A stretch of DNA of 8,805 nucleotides from Deltaproteobacteria bacterium. Lineage in GTDB: Bacteria > Myxococcota_A > UBA9160 > SZUA-336. This document shows positions 1 to 5,757 of the stretch, piece after piece. The notes below the pieces were generated by a model. It made no database searches. It was not told the origin of the DNA and worked only from the letters and a program-made list of their open reading frames with translations. Location: NCBI GenBank assembly GCA_030624945.1, contig JAUXJB010000054.1, positions 1-8,805 of the forward strand. The letters run 5' to 3'. Within the stretch, counting starts at the first letter, position 1; each line of letters opens with the position of its first letter. The position numbers and the translations under genes are program-made.

Positions 1-285
1 CGGCAGATCCTTGGCCTCGATCTCGCCTCTTGCCAGGGCCTCGTCGAGCTGCCGCCCAGCTTCCTCTAGGAGGTGGGTGTTCATCGCAGTGAAGTGCTCG
101 CGCCGCTCTTTGGGGGTCACGTGTGGTTTCACAGCCTCAGGGCAACGGAACTCAACCGCCCGCATCAGGTTCCTATGGTCGGTGCCCAGTGCGCTCGCGC
201 AGGCCCTCCAAGACTTGCCCTGGGCTCGCATCTCGAGGGCCTTCTCAACGCGGTGGTCAACTGCAGTGAGCTGCTTCTCAGTCAT
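1..285 (-). CDS. Small helix-turn-helix protein, 3' end outside window
   Basis: A leftward open frame starts at ATG 285-283 and stays open to the window edge (95 codons seen). A good Shine-Dalgarno, GAGGGG, lies 8 bases upstream (complement of 294-299), which supports the start. Residues about 14-44 (VEKALEMRAQGKSWRACASA, continuing ALGTDHRNL) have the shape of a helix-turn-helix: a helix, a turn around the Gly-Lys-Ser, then a second helix after a conserved-looking LG. The rest is charged and helical. 72 of the 95 codons end in G or C, by my count. The gene lies immediately inside a tRNA-fragment attachment-like site, so I infer that it belongs to an integrated element (phage, satellite or island). 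It could be a small DNA-binding regulator, excisionase-like or terminase-small-subunit-like protein. I do not recognise a specific family, and the C-terminus is missing. Confidence 0.6.
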   Translation of the reverse strand, partial: MTEKQLTAVDHRVEKALEMRAQGKSWRACASALGTDHRNLMRAVEFRCPEAVKPHVTPKERREHFTAMNTHLLEEAGRQLDEALARGEIEAKDLP

Positions 286-309
286 GCGGCGAACCCCTCT
301 TCAACTCGT

Positions 310-329
310 GGGACAAGTGCGGGACAAGT
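310..329. repeat. Two direct copies of GGGACAAGT, period 11 bp
   Basis: GGGACAAGT occurs at 310-318 and again at 321-329, separated by GC. The copies lie between the leftward HTH gene and the tRNA 3' fragment. Short direct repeats beside a tRNA attachment core are typical of integrase arm-type binding sites. They could equally be an operator for the HTH gene, since they sit just upstream of its ribosome binding site. A looser run of ACTTC words (343-347, 361-365, 367-371) lies between these repeats and the tRNA fragment. Confidence 0.5.
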
Positions 330-377
330 TTTCAAGCATCGGACTTCTTTGATTTCGGGGACTTCCACTTCTTTTGG

Positions 378-405
378 GCGGGTTCAAATCCCGTTGGGAC
401 CACCA
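378..405 (+). other. Isolated tRNA 3' end (T-arm, acceptor 3' strand, CCA): likely attachment site
   Basis: Positions 378-382 (GCGGG) pair with 390-394 (CCCGT) around the T-loop TTCAAAT (383-389), giving four Watson-Crick pairs and one G-U. Next come a 7-base acceptor 3' strand TGGGACC (395-401), discriminator A (402) and an encoded CCA (403-405). The partner strand GGTCCCA does not occur in the 60-90 bases upstream, and no D-arm or anticodon arm can be placed, so this is a fragment and not a tRNA gene. Elements that integrate in the 3' end of a tRNA rebuild the gene at one end and leave the displaced 3' piece at the other. By that logic the element lies to the left and the intact tRNA sits on the + strand at its far end. 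The isotype cannot be told. Confidence 0.75.
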
Positions 406-439
406 TGCGTGCGCTTGTTCAGCGCCCTGGCCTTGCGAC

Positions 440-455
440 CTGTCACTTTTGACAG
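440..455. promoter_or_regulatory. Inverted repeat CTGTCA-CTTT-TGACAG upstream of the XRE gene
   Basis: Perfect 6-base arms are separated by 4 bases, ending 36 bases before the GTG start of the XRE-type regulator. The right arm contains TTGACA (449-454), a consensus -35 hexamer, but I see no convincing -10 at 16-18 bases from it. A palindrome of this size near a regulator gene is a usual place for an autoregulatory operator. This role is inference. Confidence 0.4.
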
Positions 456-490
456 TTTCTCCTCCCGGCCGCCCCGCGTAGGCTATCGCT

Positions 491-502
491 CGTGACGTCA
501 CG
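491..502. promoter_or_regulatory. 12-bp perfect palindrome CGTGACGTCACG over the XRE start codon
   Basis: The palindrome spans the GTG initiation codon (492-494). Binding here would block translation start or early elongation by RNA polymerase. It may be an operator of the XRE protein or chance in GC-rich DNA. It does not share its arms with the inverted repeat at 440-455, so one protein probably does not bind both. Confidence 0.3.
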
Positions 503-1004
503 TAGCGCGATCCCACTGCGGACACAGATTTCGCGACGGCCCAGGCCCGCCGAGACGGAAATTCGAGCGAACAAGCGCTACAAGGGGCCCCTCGACGAAC
601 GCAGGGCAACGATCGGCAGACGCCTGAGAGACGCTCGCGAGGCCAAGGGCCTGTCCCAGGCGGAGCTGGGACGGATCGTGAGCTGCTCCAAGTCCCACGT
701 CAGCCAGATCGAAGGGGCCATGGGCACCTACAGCTTCAGGATCTTTCTGGCGATCTGCGACGCGCTCGAAGTGGACCCGGCGTTCATGTTCGCCGGCGTA
801 CCTGCTCGCGAGCTGGGCGAGCTCTACGCGAGGTTCGAGCGGTCGATCTCGCACGTCGGCGCGGAGGCAGTGGAGTTCCTGAGCTCCCTGGGGCCTGATG
901 AGCTGCAGCTCTTCTACGCACGCGCGATGGAAGCGGTGCTCTACCAGCGCTCTCTCGAGCAAGGGCACATCCGGCCTCCGAAATTCCCGGACCCGACGCT
1001 CTAG
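492..1004 (+). CDS. XRE-family helix-turn-helix transcriptional regulator
   Basis: 170 residues from a GTG start. Residues about 41-100 form an XRE/Cro-C1 type HTH: IGRRLRDAREAKGLSQAELG, then the recognition segment CSKSHVSQIEGA, and a closing helix that ends in the family-typical LEVDPAFMF. The N-terminal 35-40 residues are basic and look disordered. Residues 103-160 (ELGELYARFERS, FLSSLGPDELQLFYARAMEA) are predicted helical and probably serve for dimerisation. There is no metal or ligand domain such as a cupin. The protein is expected to be cytoplasmic and to bind DNA. It is the first chromosomal gene after the tRNA fragment and reads toward the medium-chain dehydrogenase 123 bases on. Its target is unknown, and autoregulation through the flanking palindromes is possible. 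The start is uncertain, because the ribosome binding site is weak and the first 35 residues are not family-conserved. Confidence 0.8.
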   Translation: MTSRSAIPLRTQISRRPRPAETEIRANKRYKGPLDERRATIGRRLRDAREAKGLSQAELGRIVSCSKSHVSQIEGAMGTYSFRIFLAICDALEVDPAFMFAGVPARELGELYARFERSISHVGAEAVEFLSSLGPDELQLFYARAMEAVLYQRSLEQGHIRPPKFPDPTL

Positions 1005-1014
1005 CGCCGTCGGG
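992..1014. terminator. Hairpin over the XRE stop codon, terminator-like without T-run
   Basis: CCCGACG (992-998) and CGTCGGG (1008-1014) form a perfect 7-bp GC-rich stem with a 9-base loop that contains the TAG stop (1002-1004). No run of T follows, so it is at best a weak or Rho-assisted terminator, or an mRNA 3' stabiliser. Confidence 0.3.
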
Positions 1015-1127
1015 CGATCCAGGCCGGTTCTCGGACGTCCGCCGAGGTCTTTCCCCCGTTCCGTCCCAACGCCCGTGTATCCCAGGCCCGAGGTAGAGTA
1101 GGGGCGCACCGGAAGGAGCGCCTGGTC

Positions 1128-2129
1128 ATGAGAGCGATCGAGCTGCAGGACGGCCCCGGCCTCGCAAATCTCAAGCTCGTGGAGCGAGCGGATCCCAGAC
1201 CGGGTCCGGGCGAAGTGCTCGTCAAGCTCCACGCGGCCACGCTCAATTACCGGGACCTCCTCACGATCGAGGGAACGTATGGCGTTCGCCTGAGGACTCC
1301 GCTCATCCCGCTGTCCGACGGCTGCGGCGTCGTGGTCGAGACCGGGGAAGGCGTCGGCCGCGTGGAGATCGGCGATCGGGTCTGCCCGCTCTTCTTTCAG
1401 GATTGGCTCTCGGGCTCGCGCCTCGAGCAACCGCGGTTGACGGCGCTGGGTGGACCGCTGGATGGCGTGGCCGCGGAGTACATCTGCCTCGGCGAGCACG
1501 GCGTCTCGAAGGTGCCCTCCTTCCTGAGCGATGCGCAGGCGGCCGCACTGCCCTGCGCCGGCCTGACGGCGTGGTCCGCGCTCTTTGTCGAGGCCAGGGC
1601 AAAGCCCGGCGACGTCGTGCTCCTGCAGGGAACCGGGGGCGTCTCGATCTTCGGCCTGCAGCTCGCCAAGGCGGCGGGCTGCACGGTCATCATTACCTCG
1701 TCGTCCGACGAGAAACTGGAGCACGCCACGGCGCTGGGTGCCGACCACACCATCAACTACGTGCGCACCCCCGAGTGGGGTAGCGCCGCACGGAAGCTGA
1801 CGGACGGGCGCGGCATCGATCACGTTCTCGAGGTCGGCGGTAAGGAGACGCTAGCCGAATCGTTTCGGGCGCTGCGTTCGGGCCGCCACGTCAGTCTGAT
1901 CGGCCTCCTGTCGGGCAGGGCCGAGGGCAGCATCGGACTGGGTACGAACGTGCGGTCGATCTACGTCGGCAATCGCTTCGACTTCGAGGAGATGTGCCGC
2001 GGCATGGAGACCAACCGCATCGAGCCCGTCGTCGATCAGAGCTTCAAGCTGGGAGAAATCCCGGACGCACTGCGCTTCATGAAGGAGGGGCGGCACTTCG
2101 GCAAGATCGCGATCGCGATTGGCGACTAG
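1128..2129 (+). CDS. Zinc-independent medium-chain dehydrogenase/reductase (quinone-oxidoreductase-like)
   Basis: 333 residues, normal for the COG0604-type MDR family. The start ATG has a strong Shine-Dalgarno GGAAGGAG (1111-1118) 9 bases upstream. The N-terminal GroES-like domain (1-130) carries NYRD at 40-43, where zinc alcohol dehydrogenases have the catalytic Cys. The four-cysteine structural zinc lobe is absent, so the enzyme should be zinc-free. A Rossmann domain follows, with the dinucleotide loop GTGGVSIFG at 168-176 and SSSDEK at 191-196. The Ser and Lys there, with no acidic residue after the second strand, suggest NADP(H). It is expected to be a soluble NADPH-dependent alcohol, enone or quinone oxidoreductase, with the substrate unknown. 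The neighbouring acyl-CoA dehydrogenase on the opposite strand fits lipid or terpenoid metabolism. Its stop codon interlocks with the stop of that gene. Confidence 0.88.
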   Translation: MRAIELQDGPGLANLKLVERADPRPGPGEVLVKLHAATLNYRDLLTIEGTYGVRLRTPLIPLSDGCGVVVETGEGVGRVEIGDRVCPLFFQDWLSGSRLEQPRLTALGGPLDGVAAEYICLGEHGVSKVPSFLSDAQAAALPCAGLTAWSALFVEARAKPGDVVLLQGTGGVSIFGLQLAKAAGCTVIITSSSDEKLEHATALGADHTINYVRTPEWGSAARKLTDGRGIDHVLEVGGKETLAESFRALRSGRHVSLIGLLSGRAEGSIGLGTNVRSIYVGNRFDFEEMCRGMETNRIEPVVDQSFKLGEIPDALRFMKEGRHFGKIAIAIGD

Positions 2130-3394
2130 CGCTCGACGGCTCGGACCGGCATCCTGTTGTGCTTCACCTCGCCGAAGGGCCTGTCGCGGTCGGCGGCGAA
2201 CTCGCGCGGCATTCCGAGCACGCGCTCGCTGATGATGTTGCGCTGCATCTCGTTGCTGCCCCCGGCGAGGCCACCCGACTGCTTGCTCAGGTACTGCTGG
2301 CCGTACTGGCCGGCCATCCGCCGGTCCTCGTTCCAGGCGACGCCGGCCGTCCCGGCGATCTCCAGGCCGATGTCGGAGCGCCGGATGCCGGTCGTGGCTC
2401 CGTAGAGCTTGAGGATCGCGCCGGCGGTGCCGGGGAAGTGACCCGTGCCCATGCCCGCGCCCACGCGCTGGAGGAGATGGCCCTGGACCGCGCCGAGGAC
2501 GTGTGCCTCGGCGACGAGCTGGCGCACGCCCTGGTCGTCCGCCTGCCCCGTCCCCTTGGCCAGCTCGACCAGATCGCGCTGCGCACCGTCGCTGCTCCGC
2601 CCTCGCCGGGGACCCGAGGCAAAGCTCGTGGCCCCACCGATGGAGTTGCGCTCGTGCAGCAAGAGCCGCGACGCGACGGACCAGCCGTCGTTGACCTGCC
2701 CGACGACGTTCTCGGGCGGGATCCGTACGTCGTCGAAGAACTCCTGGCAGAACTCCATAGACCCATTGACCTGCTTGATCCGCTCGACGGTGATCCCCGG
2801 CTGGTGGATCTTGACGACGAACATCGTCAGGCCGCGATGCTTGGGAGCGTCCCAGTCGGTGCGGGCGAGGCAAAGCGCGTAGTCCGAGACGTCGGCGCCG
2901 GTACTCCAGATCTTGGAGCCGCTCAGTAGCCAGCCGTCCGCGTCCGGGGTCGCTCGCGTGATCACCCCGGCCAGGTCGGAGCCGCCGGTAGGCTCGGACC
3001 GGAACTGGATCCAGAGCTCCTCCCCTCGCAGGATTGCCGGGAGGTAGCGCTGCTTCTGCTCCTCGGTACCGAAGTCGAGAAGCGTCGGCGCCAGGATGGT
3101 GAGGTGGCAGATGTTCAGCACCGCGGGCATCTCGTAGGCGGCACACTCCTCGTTGAAGACCCGCTGGTGCGCCGGGCTCAGCCCCTGACCGCCGTGTTCC
3201 CTGGGGAAGCAGAGGCCGGCGAAGCCGCCCTCGAAGAGCTTGCCCTGCAGGATCCTGGCCCGAGCGACAGACGCGTCGGAGTAACCGGCGGGCTGGCCGT
3301 CGGGACCCACCCTGGACATGTTGGCGGCCAACCACTCCCGCGCGCGCTGGCGGAAGGAATCGAGATCTTCCGACACGGCGTTCTCGTCTGCCAT
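2126..3394 (-). CDS. Acyl-CoA dehydrogenase (FadE-type), FAD-dependent
   Basis: 422 residues from ATG 3394-3392, chosen because GGGGGAAG lies about 4 bases upstream and homology begins here. An in-frame ATG at 3490 would add 32 unconserved residues and run into the divergent gene. Family order is intact: helical N-domain (1-125), beta domain with the FAD/substrate segment SEPTGGSDLAG (133-143) and KIWSTGAD (161-168), and the C-terminal helical domain. The ending AGGSNEMQRNIISERVLGMP (377 on) is typical. Gly378 stands where MCAD/SCAD have the catalytic Glu. Glu248 in LLLHERN matches the base position of isovaleryl-CoA and long-chain dehydrogenases, so the enzyme is probably active. It should oxidise an acyl-CoA to the 2-enoyl-CoA and pass electrons to ETF. 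The acyl chain cannot be told. It is divergent from the VOC gene and convergent with the MDR gene (4-bp overlap). Confidence 0.9.
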   Translation of the reverse strand: MADENAVSEDLDSFRQRAREWLAANMSRVGPDGQPAGYSDASVARARILQGKLFEGGFAGLCFPREHGGQGLSPAHQRVFNEECAAYEMPAVLNICHLTILAPTLLDFGTEEQKQRYLPAILRGEELWIQFRSEPTGGSDLAGVITRATPDADGWLLSGSKIWSTGADVSDYALCLARTDWDAPKHRGLTMFVVKIHQPGITVERIKQVNGSMEFCQEFFDDVRIPPENVVGQVNDGWSVASRLLLHERNSIGGATSFASGPRRGRSSDGAQRDLVELAKGTGQADDQGVRQLVAEAHVLGAVQGHLLQRVGAGMGTGHFPGTAGAILKLYGATTGIRRSDIGLEIAGTAGVAWNEDRRMAGQYGQQYLSKQSGGLAGGSNEMQRNIISERVLGMPREFAADRDRPFGEVKHNRMPVRAVER

Positions 3395-3442
3395 CGTCTT
3401 CCCCCGGACGCCGACCCCTTCGGCCCAGTGCGAGTGTATGCT

Positions 3443-3470
3443 AGGCGTCCGACCTTCCTCAAGGACGCCT
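3443..3470. promoter_or_regulatory. Inverted repeat AGGCGTCC-N12-GGACGCCT between divergent genes
   Basis: Perfect 8-base arms (3443-3450 and 3463-3470) lie in the 83-base gap between the acyl-CoA dehydrogenase (-) and the VOC gene (+). A 28-bp dyad in a divergent promoter region suits a dimeric regulator controlling both sides. As RNA on the + strand it would form a hairpin ending 7 bases before the VOC ATG, and its right arm covers AAGGA (3461-3465), the best distal Shine-Dalgarno candidate. Both readings are inference. Confidence 0.45.
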
Positions 3471-3477
3471 TGGAGCC

Positions 3478-3939
3478 ATGAAGAACGCACGCCTCCTCCA
3501 CTATTCCCACTGTGTTTCCGACATCGAGCGCTCGCGCGCGTTCTATACCGACGTGCTGGGCTTCGAGACGATGGCCGAGTTCGACTTCGACGATCCCCTG
3601 ACGGCCAAGGTCATGATGGTGCCCGAGTGCAAGTTCAAGGGCATCTTCATGAAGTGCGACGGGCTGCGCATCGAGCTGATCGGCTTCGCGAATCCGCCAC
3701 CGGAACCGGCGGTGCGCCCCCGCAGCTCGAACGAGGTCGGTCACTCGCACCTGACCTTCAACGTGCGGGACCTCGACGAGGCCCTGGACCACATGCGGGA
3801 AAAGGGCGTGCCCATCGAGGAAGGGAGCCGCTCCAAGCTCGCCGGCGGCAGCGAGTGTTGCGTCGTCCGGGATCCCGACGGCTTCCCGATCGAGCTCGTT
3901 CACTCGCCCCAGCTCGGCCTGGCTCCGTACGAGAGCTAG
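3478..3939 (+). CDS. VOC-superfamily (glyoxalase I-like) metalloprotein
   Basis: 153 residues, the usual length for a single-chain protein with two beta-alpha-beta-beta-beta modules. Candidate metal ligands sit at the expected places: His11 in YSHCVSDIERSRAFY, Glu66 in RIELIGF, His91 (or His89) in GHSHLTFNVRDL, and Glu139 in DPDGFPIELV. All four being present suggests an active metal site. Family members include glyoxalase I, methylmalonyl-CoA epimerase, extradiol dioxygenases and resistance proteins. The sequence does not choose among them, although the compact single-domain length excludes classical two-domain extradiol dioxygenases. The start ATG has GGAG only 2 bases away, so initiation may be weak or use AAGGA at 3461. 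It is followed directly by the short-chain dehydrogenase with overlapping stop and start, so the two are very likely cotranscribed and act on related substrates. Confidence 0.85.
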   Translation: MKNARLLHYSHCVSDIERSRAFYTDVLGFETMAEFDFDDPLTAKVMMVPECKFKGIFMKCDGLRIELIGFANPPPEPAVRPRSSNEVGHSHLTFNVRDLDEALDHMREKGVPIEEGSRSKLAGGSECCVVRDPDGFPIELVHSPQLGLAPYES

Positions 3940-4715
3940 TGTCCGGTTCCGTGAGCCAGGGACGACTCGCGGGAAAGGTCGCCATCGTCACCGGCGCAGC
4001 CAAGGGCCAGGGCGAGGGAGTGGCGCGCACGTTCGCGGCCGAAGGGGCCCGCGTCGCGCTCTTCGACATCCTCGACGACCCGGGCAAGAGGGTTGCCGAG
4101 TCGATTGCGGGCGCCGGGGGCGAGGCGCTCTTCGTCCACTGCGACGTCTCTCAGGTCGACGAGGTGAGCGACGCGGTGGAGCTCGCGGCCTCGCACTTCG
4201 GGGGCCTCGACATCCTCTACAACAACGCCGCCGTCATCCGCTACGGCCGCAAGCTGGCCGACCTGCCGGTCGAGGAGTGGGACCGCACGCTCGGCGTGAA
4301 CCTGCGCGGGCCGTTCCTGTGCGCGAAATTCGCGCTGCCGCACCTGATCTCGCGCGGGGGCGGCGTGATCCTGAACGTCTCGTCGCACGGCGCCTTCCAG
4401 GCCTCGCCCGTCGGCATCGCGGACTACGGCGCCTCCAAGGGCGGCGTGATCACCCTCACGCACTACCTGGCTGCGGAGTACGGGCCCGAGAACGTGCGCA
4501 CGGTCTGCATCGCGCCCGGTCCGATCCCCACCGATCTGAACCGGCAGTTCCTCGGCACGCCGGAGGGACGCGCCGCGACGAGCCGAGGCATCCCGCTCGG
4601 CCGCGTGGGCGAGATTGACGACATCGCGAAGGCTGCCGTGTTCCTCGCGTCGGACGAGGCCAAGTGGATCAACGGTGCGGTTCTACAGGTAGACGGCGGG
4701 ATCGTGGTCCCGTAA
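3939..4715 (+). CDS. Short-chain dehydrogenase/reductase (classical SDR), NAD-type
   Basis: 258 residues from GTG 3939-3941, which shares its first base with the upstream TAG stop (TAGTG). A second GTG at 3951 would give 254 residues. The overlap favours 3939 through translational coupling, but neither start has a strong Shine-Dalgarno. Classical SDR motifs are complete: TGAAKGQG (18-25) for the dinucleotide, Asp43 after the second strand (indicating NAD(H) over NADP), NNAA (95-98), Asn121, Ser149 in NVSSHG, and Tyr163 with Lys167 (YGASK). The ending LQVDGGIVVP is also typical. Expected to be a cytoplasmic tetramer that oxidises or reduces a secondary alcohol or ketone, possibly a 3-hydroxyacyl or cyclic alcohol. 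The open frame extends well upstream of 3939, but that stretch overlaps the VOC gene in another frame and is not coding. Confidence 0.9.
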   Translation: MSGSVSQGRLAGKVAIVTGAAKGQGEGVARTFAAEGARVALFDILDDPGKRVAESIAGAGGEALFVHCDVSQVDEVSDAVELAASHFGGLDILYNNAAVIRYGRKLADLPVEEWDRTLGVNLRGPFLCAKFALPHLISRGGGVILNVSSHGAFQASPVGIADYGASKGGVITLTHYLAAEYGPENVRTVCIAPGPIPTDLNRQFLGTPEGRAATSRGIPLGRVGEIDDIAKAAVFLASDEAKWINGAVLQVDGGIVVP

Positions 4716-4747
4716 GGCCGACCGCCGGCGTCCGAAACCCGCGCCGA

Positions 4748-5656
4748 TTACCGAGAGTCGCCCGCGCCTACACCCTTCAGATCGCTTCCGGCCGAAACTC
4801 GCTCCAGGACTTCTCGGGCGTTTCGCCGCATGCTGAGCGATTCCAGCAACGCATCGGGGCGCGGCTCGAGTTCCGCGAGCTCGGCCAGGATCGCGACGGC
4901 CTCCGACTTCTGATCGGGAGCGTGGCGCAGGATTGTCAACGCCAGGTTCATGCGCGTCTCCGGGTGGTCGGGGTCGATCTCCAGCGCCTGCCGCAGCAGG
5001 GAGATCGCGGTCTCGCGCTTCACCCAGCCCGTGAGGAACGGGATCCTGGGAGCGTTGCTGTGGATACCGGCGAGAAAGCGCTGGCCCGCTCCACCGTCGT
5101 ACTCCGGATCGAGGGCGATCACGATCTCGGCGTAGCGTCGCACGCGCGCGCCCACGCCCTGGCGCAGCGCAGCGACCGCCCCGAACGCGCTCGCCCACTG
5201 CCCGTAGTTGATGGCGCCGTAGAGGTAGACCGGGGCGACGTCGGGGGTGTTCCCGAAGTGCTCGCGCAGCTCCGCGGGCTTCATGTCGTCGAGCTCTTCG
5301 CGTCCTCCGACCCGCTCCCCCAGCACGTCCTGCCCGACCTCGAAGACCTGGCGACCGTGACCGAAGACCTCGCGACGCTGCTCGCGCTCCTTCGCGACGA
5401 ACTGACCCATGAACTGGATGGCCCGCAGGAGCTTCCAGCGCGCCTCGAGGTTCGCGGGCTGCGCGCGCAGCGCGGATTCGTAGCCCTCGATCGCAGTCGC
5501 AATGGGCCCTGGCGCCGCGCGATAGTCGACCTGTCCCTCCGCGCGGCGCGCCCAGTCCGCGTCGGCGCGCGCCAGCAGATCCCCCGGGGCCCCGACGGCA
5601 AGACCCGGGAGGAGAAGCGCGAGAGACAGAGCCCAACCGCTGATCGTCCGCTTCAT
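4748..5656 (-). CDS. Exported TPR protein, TRAP-transporter T-component (TatT)-like
   Basis: 302 residues from ATG 5656-5654. GAGG 5 bases upstream and a signal peptide that begins exactly here decide the start, although the frame stays open further upstream. Residues 1-22 (MKRTISGWALSLALLLPGLA) are a Sec signal with cleavage near AVGA. There is no lipobox Cys. The mature part is helical. TPR-like pairs appear at about 52-82 and 214-245 (AISLLRQALEIDPDHPETRM), and the middle YLYGAINYGQWA (144-155) with ALDPEYDGGAGQRFLAGIHS (181-200) resembles the periplasmic TatT family. Known TatT proteins bind the substrate-binding subunit of TRAP transporters, but no TRAP genes are in this window. It is expected in the periplasm as a protein-interaction scaffold. 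It is convergent with the SDR gene, 32 bases apart. Confidence 0.7.
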   Translation of the reverse strand: MKRTISGWALSLALLLPGLAVGAPGDLLARADADWARRAEGQVDYRAAPGPIATAIEGYESALRAQPANLEARWKLLRAIQFMGQFVAKEREQRREVFGHGRQVFEVGQDVLGERVGGREELDDMKPAELREHFGNTPDVAPVYLYGAINYGQWASAFGAVAALRQGVGARVRRYAEIVIALDPEYDGGAGQRFLAGIHSNAPRIPFLTGWVKRETAISLLRQALEIDPDHPETRMNLALTILRHAPDQKSEAVAILAELAELEPRPDALLESLSMRRNAREVLERVSAGSDLKGVGAGDSR

Positions 5657-5672
5657 TCCTTCCTCACGCCGT

Positions 5673-5681
5673 CTTATACCA
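5673..5681 (-). promoter_or_regulatory. Extended -10 element TGGTATAAG upstream of the TPR gene
   Basis: Read on the minus strand, TGG precedes TATAAG, a TGn-extended -10 with 5 of 6 bases matching TATAAT. Start of transcription would fall near 5666, leaving about 10 bases of leader that still contain the Shine-Dalgarno. No good -35 is visible, which an extended -10 can tolerate. An inverted repeat (5686-5711) sits directly upstream where the -35 would be. Confidence 0.45.
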
Positions 5682-5685
5682 GATC

Positions 5686-5711
5686 CCTCGGGAGTACCCG
5701 TACGCCCGAGG
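5686..5711. promoter_or_regulatory. Inverted repeat CCTCGGG-N12-CCCGAGG upstream of the TPR promoter
   Basis: Perfect 7-base arms at 5686-5692 and 5705-5711 lie in the 101-base gap between the Cys-rich gene and the TPR gene, both leftward. It could be an operator overlapping the -35 region of the TPR promoter, or a hairpin terminating the Cys-rich transcript. No T-run follows in the leftward direction, so an intrinsic terminator is less likely. Confidence 0.35.
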
Positions 5712-5757
5712 CGCGGCGGGCGGAGTTGGGCGGAGCCGTCGTGCGCCTGAGAAACCG

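Noticed and set aside
320..405. A complete tRNA gene
   Set aside because: No GGTCCCA acceptor 5' strand, D-arm or 17-base anticodon arm can be fitted at the right distance upstream of the T-arm.
11..495. Two rightward open frames (11-352 and 73-495)
   Set aside because: They lie opposite the HTH gene and across the tRNA fragment, have no domain-like composition, and lack ribosome binding sites. They are shadows of GC-rich coding.
301..609. Leftward open frame of 102 codons containing WWSQRDLNPP
   Set aside because: The SQRDLNP-type peptide is the well-known false translation of the antisense of a tRNA T-arm and acceptor. It marks the tRNA fragment at 378-405 and is not a protein.
498..1823. 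Leftward open frame of 441 codons
   Set aside because: It runs antisense through the XRE and MDR genes, which have clear families. Its composition (Arg, Gly, His, Asp rich) is typical of antisense GC-rich frames.
1994..2929. Rightward open frame of 311 codons
   Set aside because: It is antisense to the acyl-CoA dehydrogenase and overlaps the MDR gene end. It has no motif or start signal.
3318..3938. Upstream extension of the SDR frame
   Set aside because: The frame is open but overlaps the acyl-CoA dehydrogenase 5' end and the whole VOC gene in another frame. SDR homology begins only after 3939.
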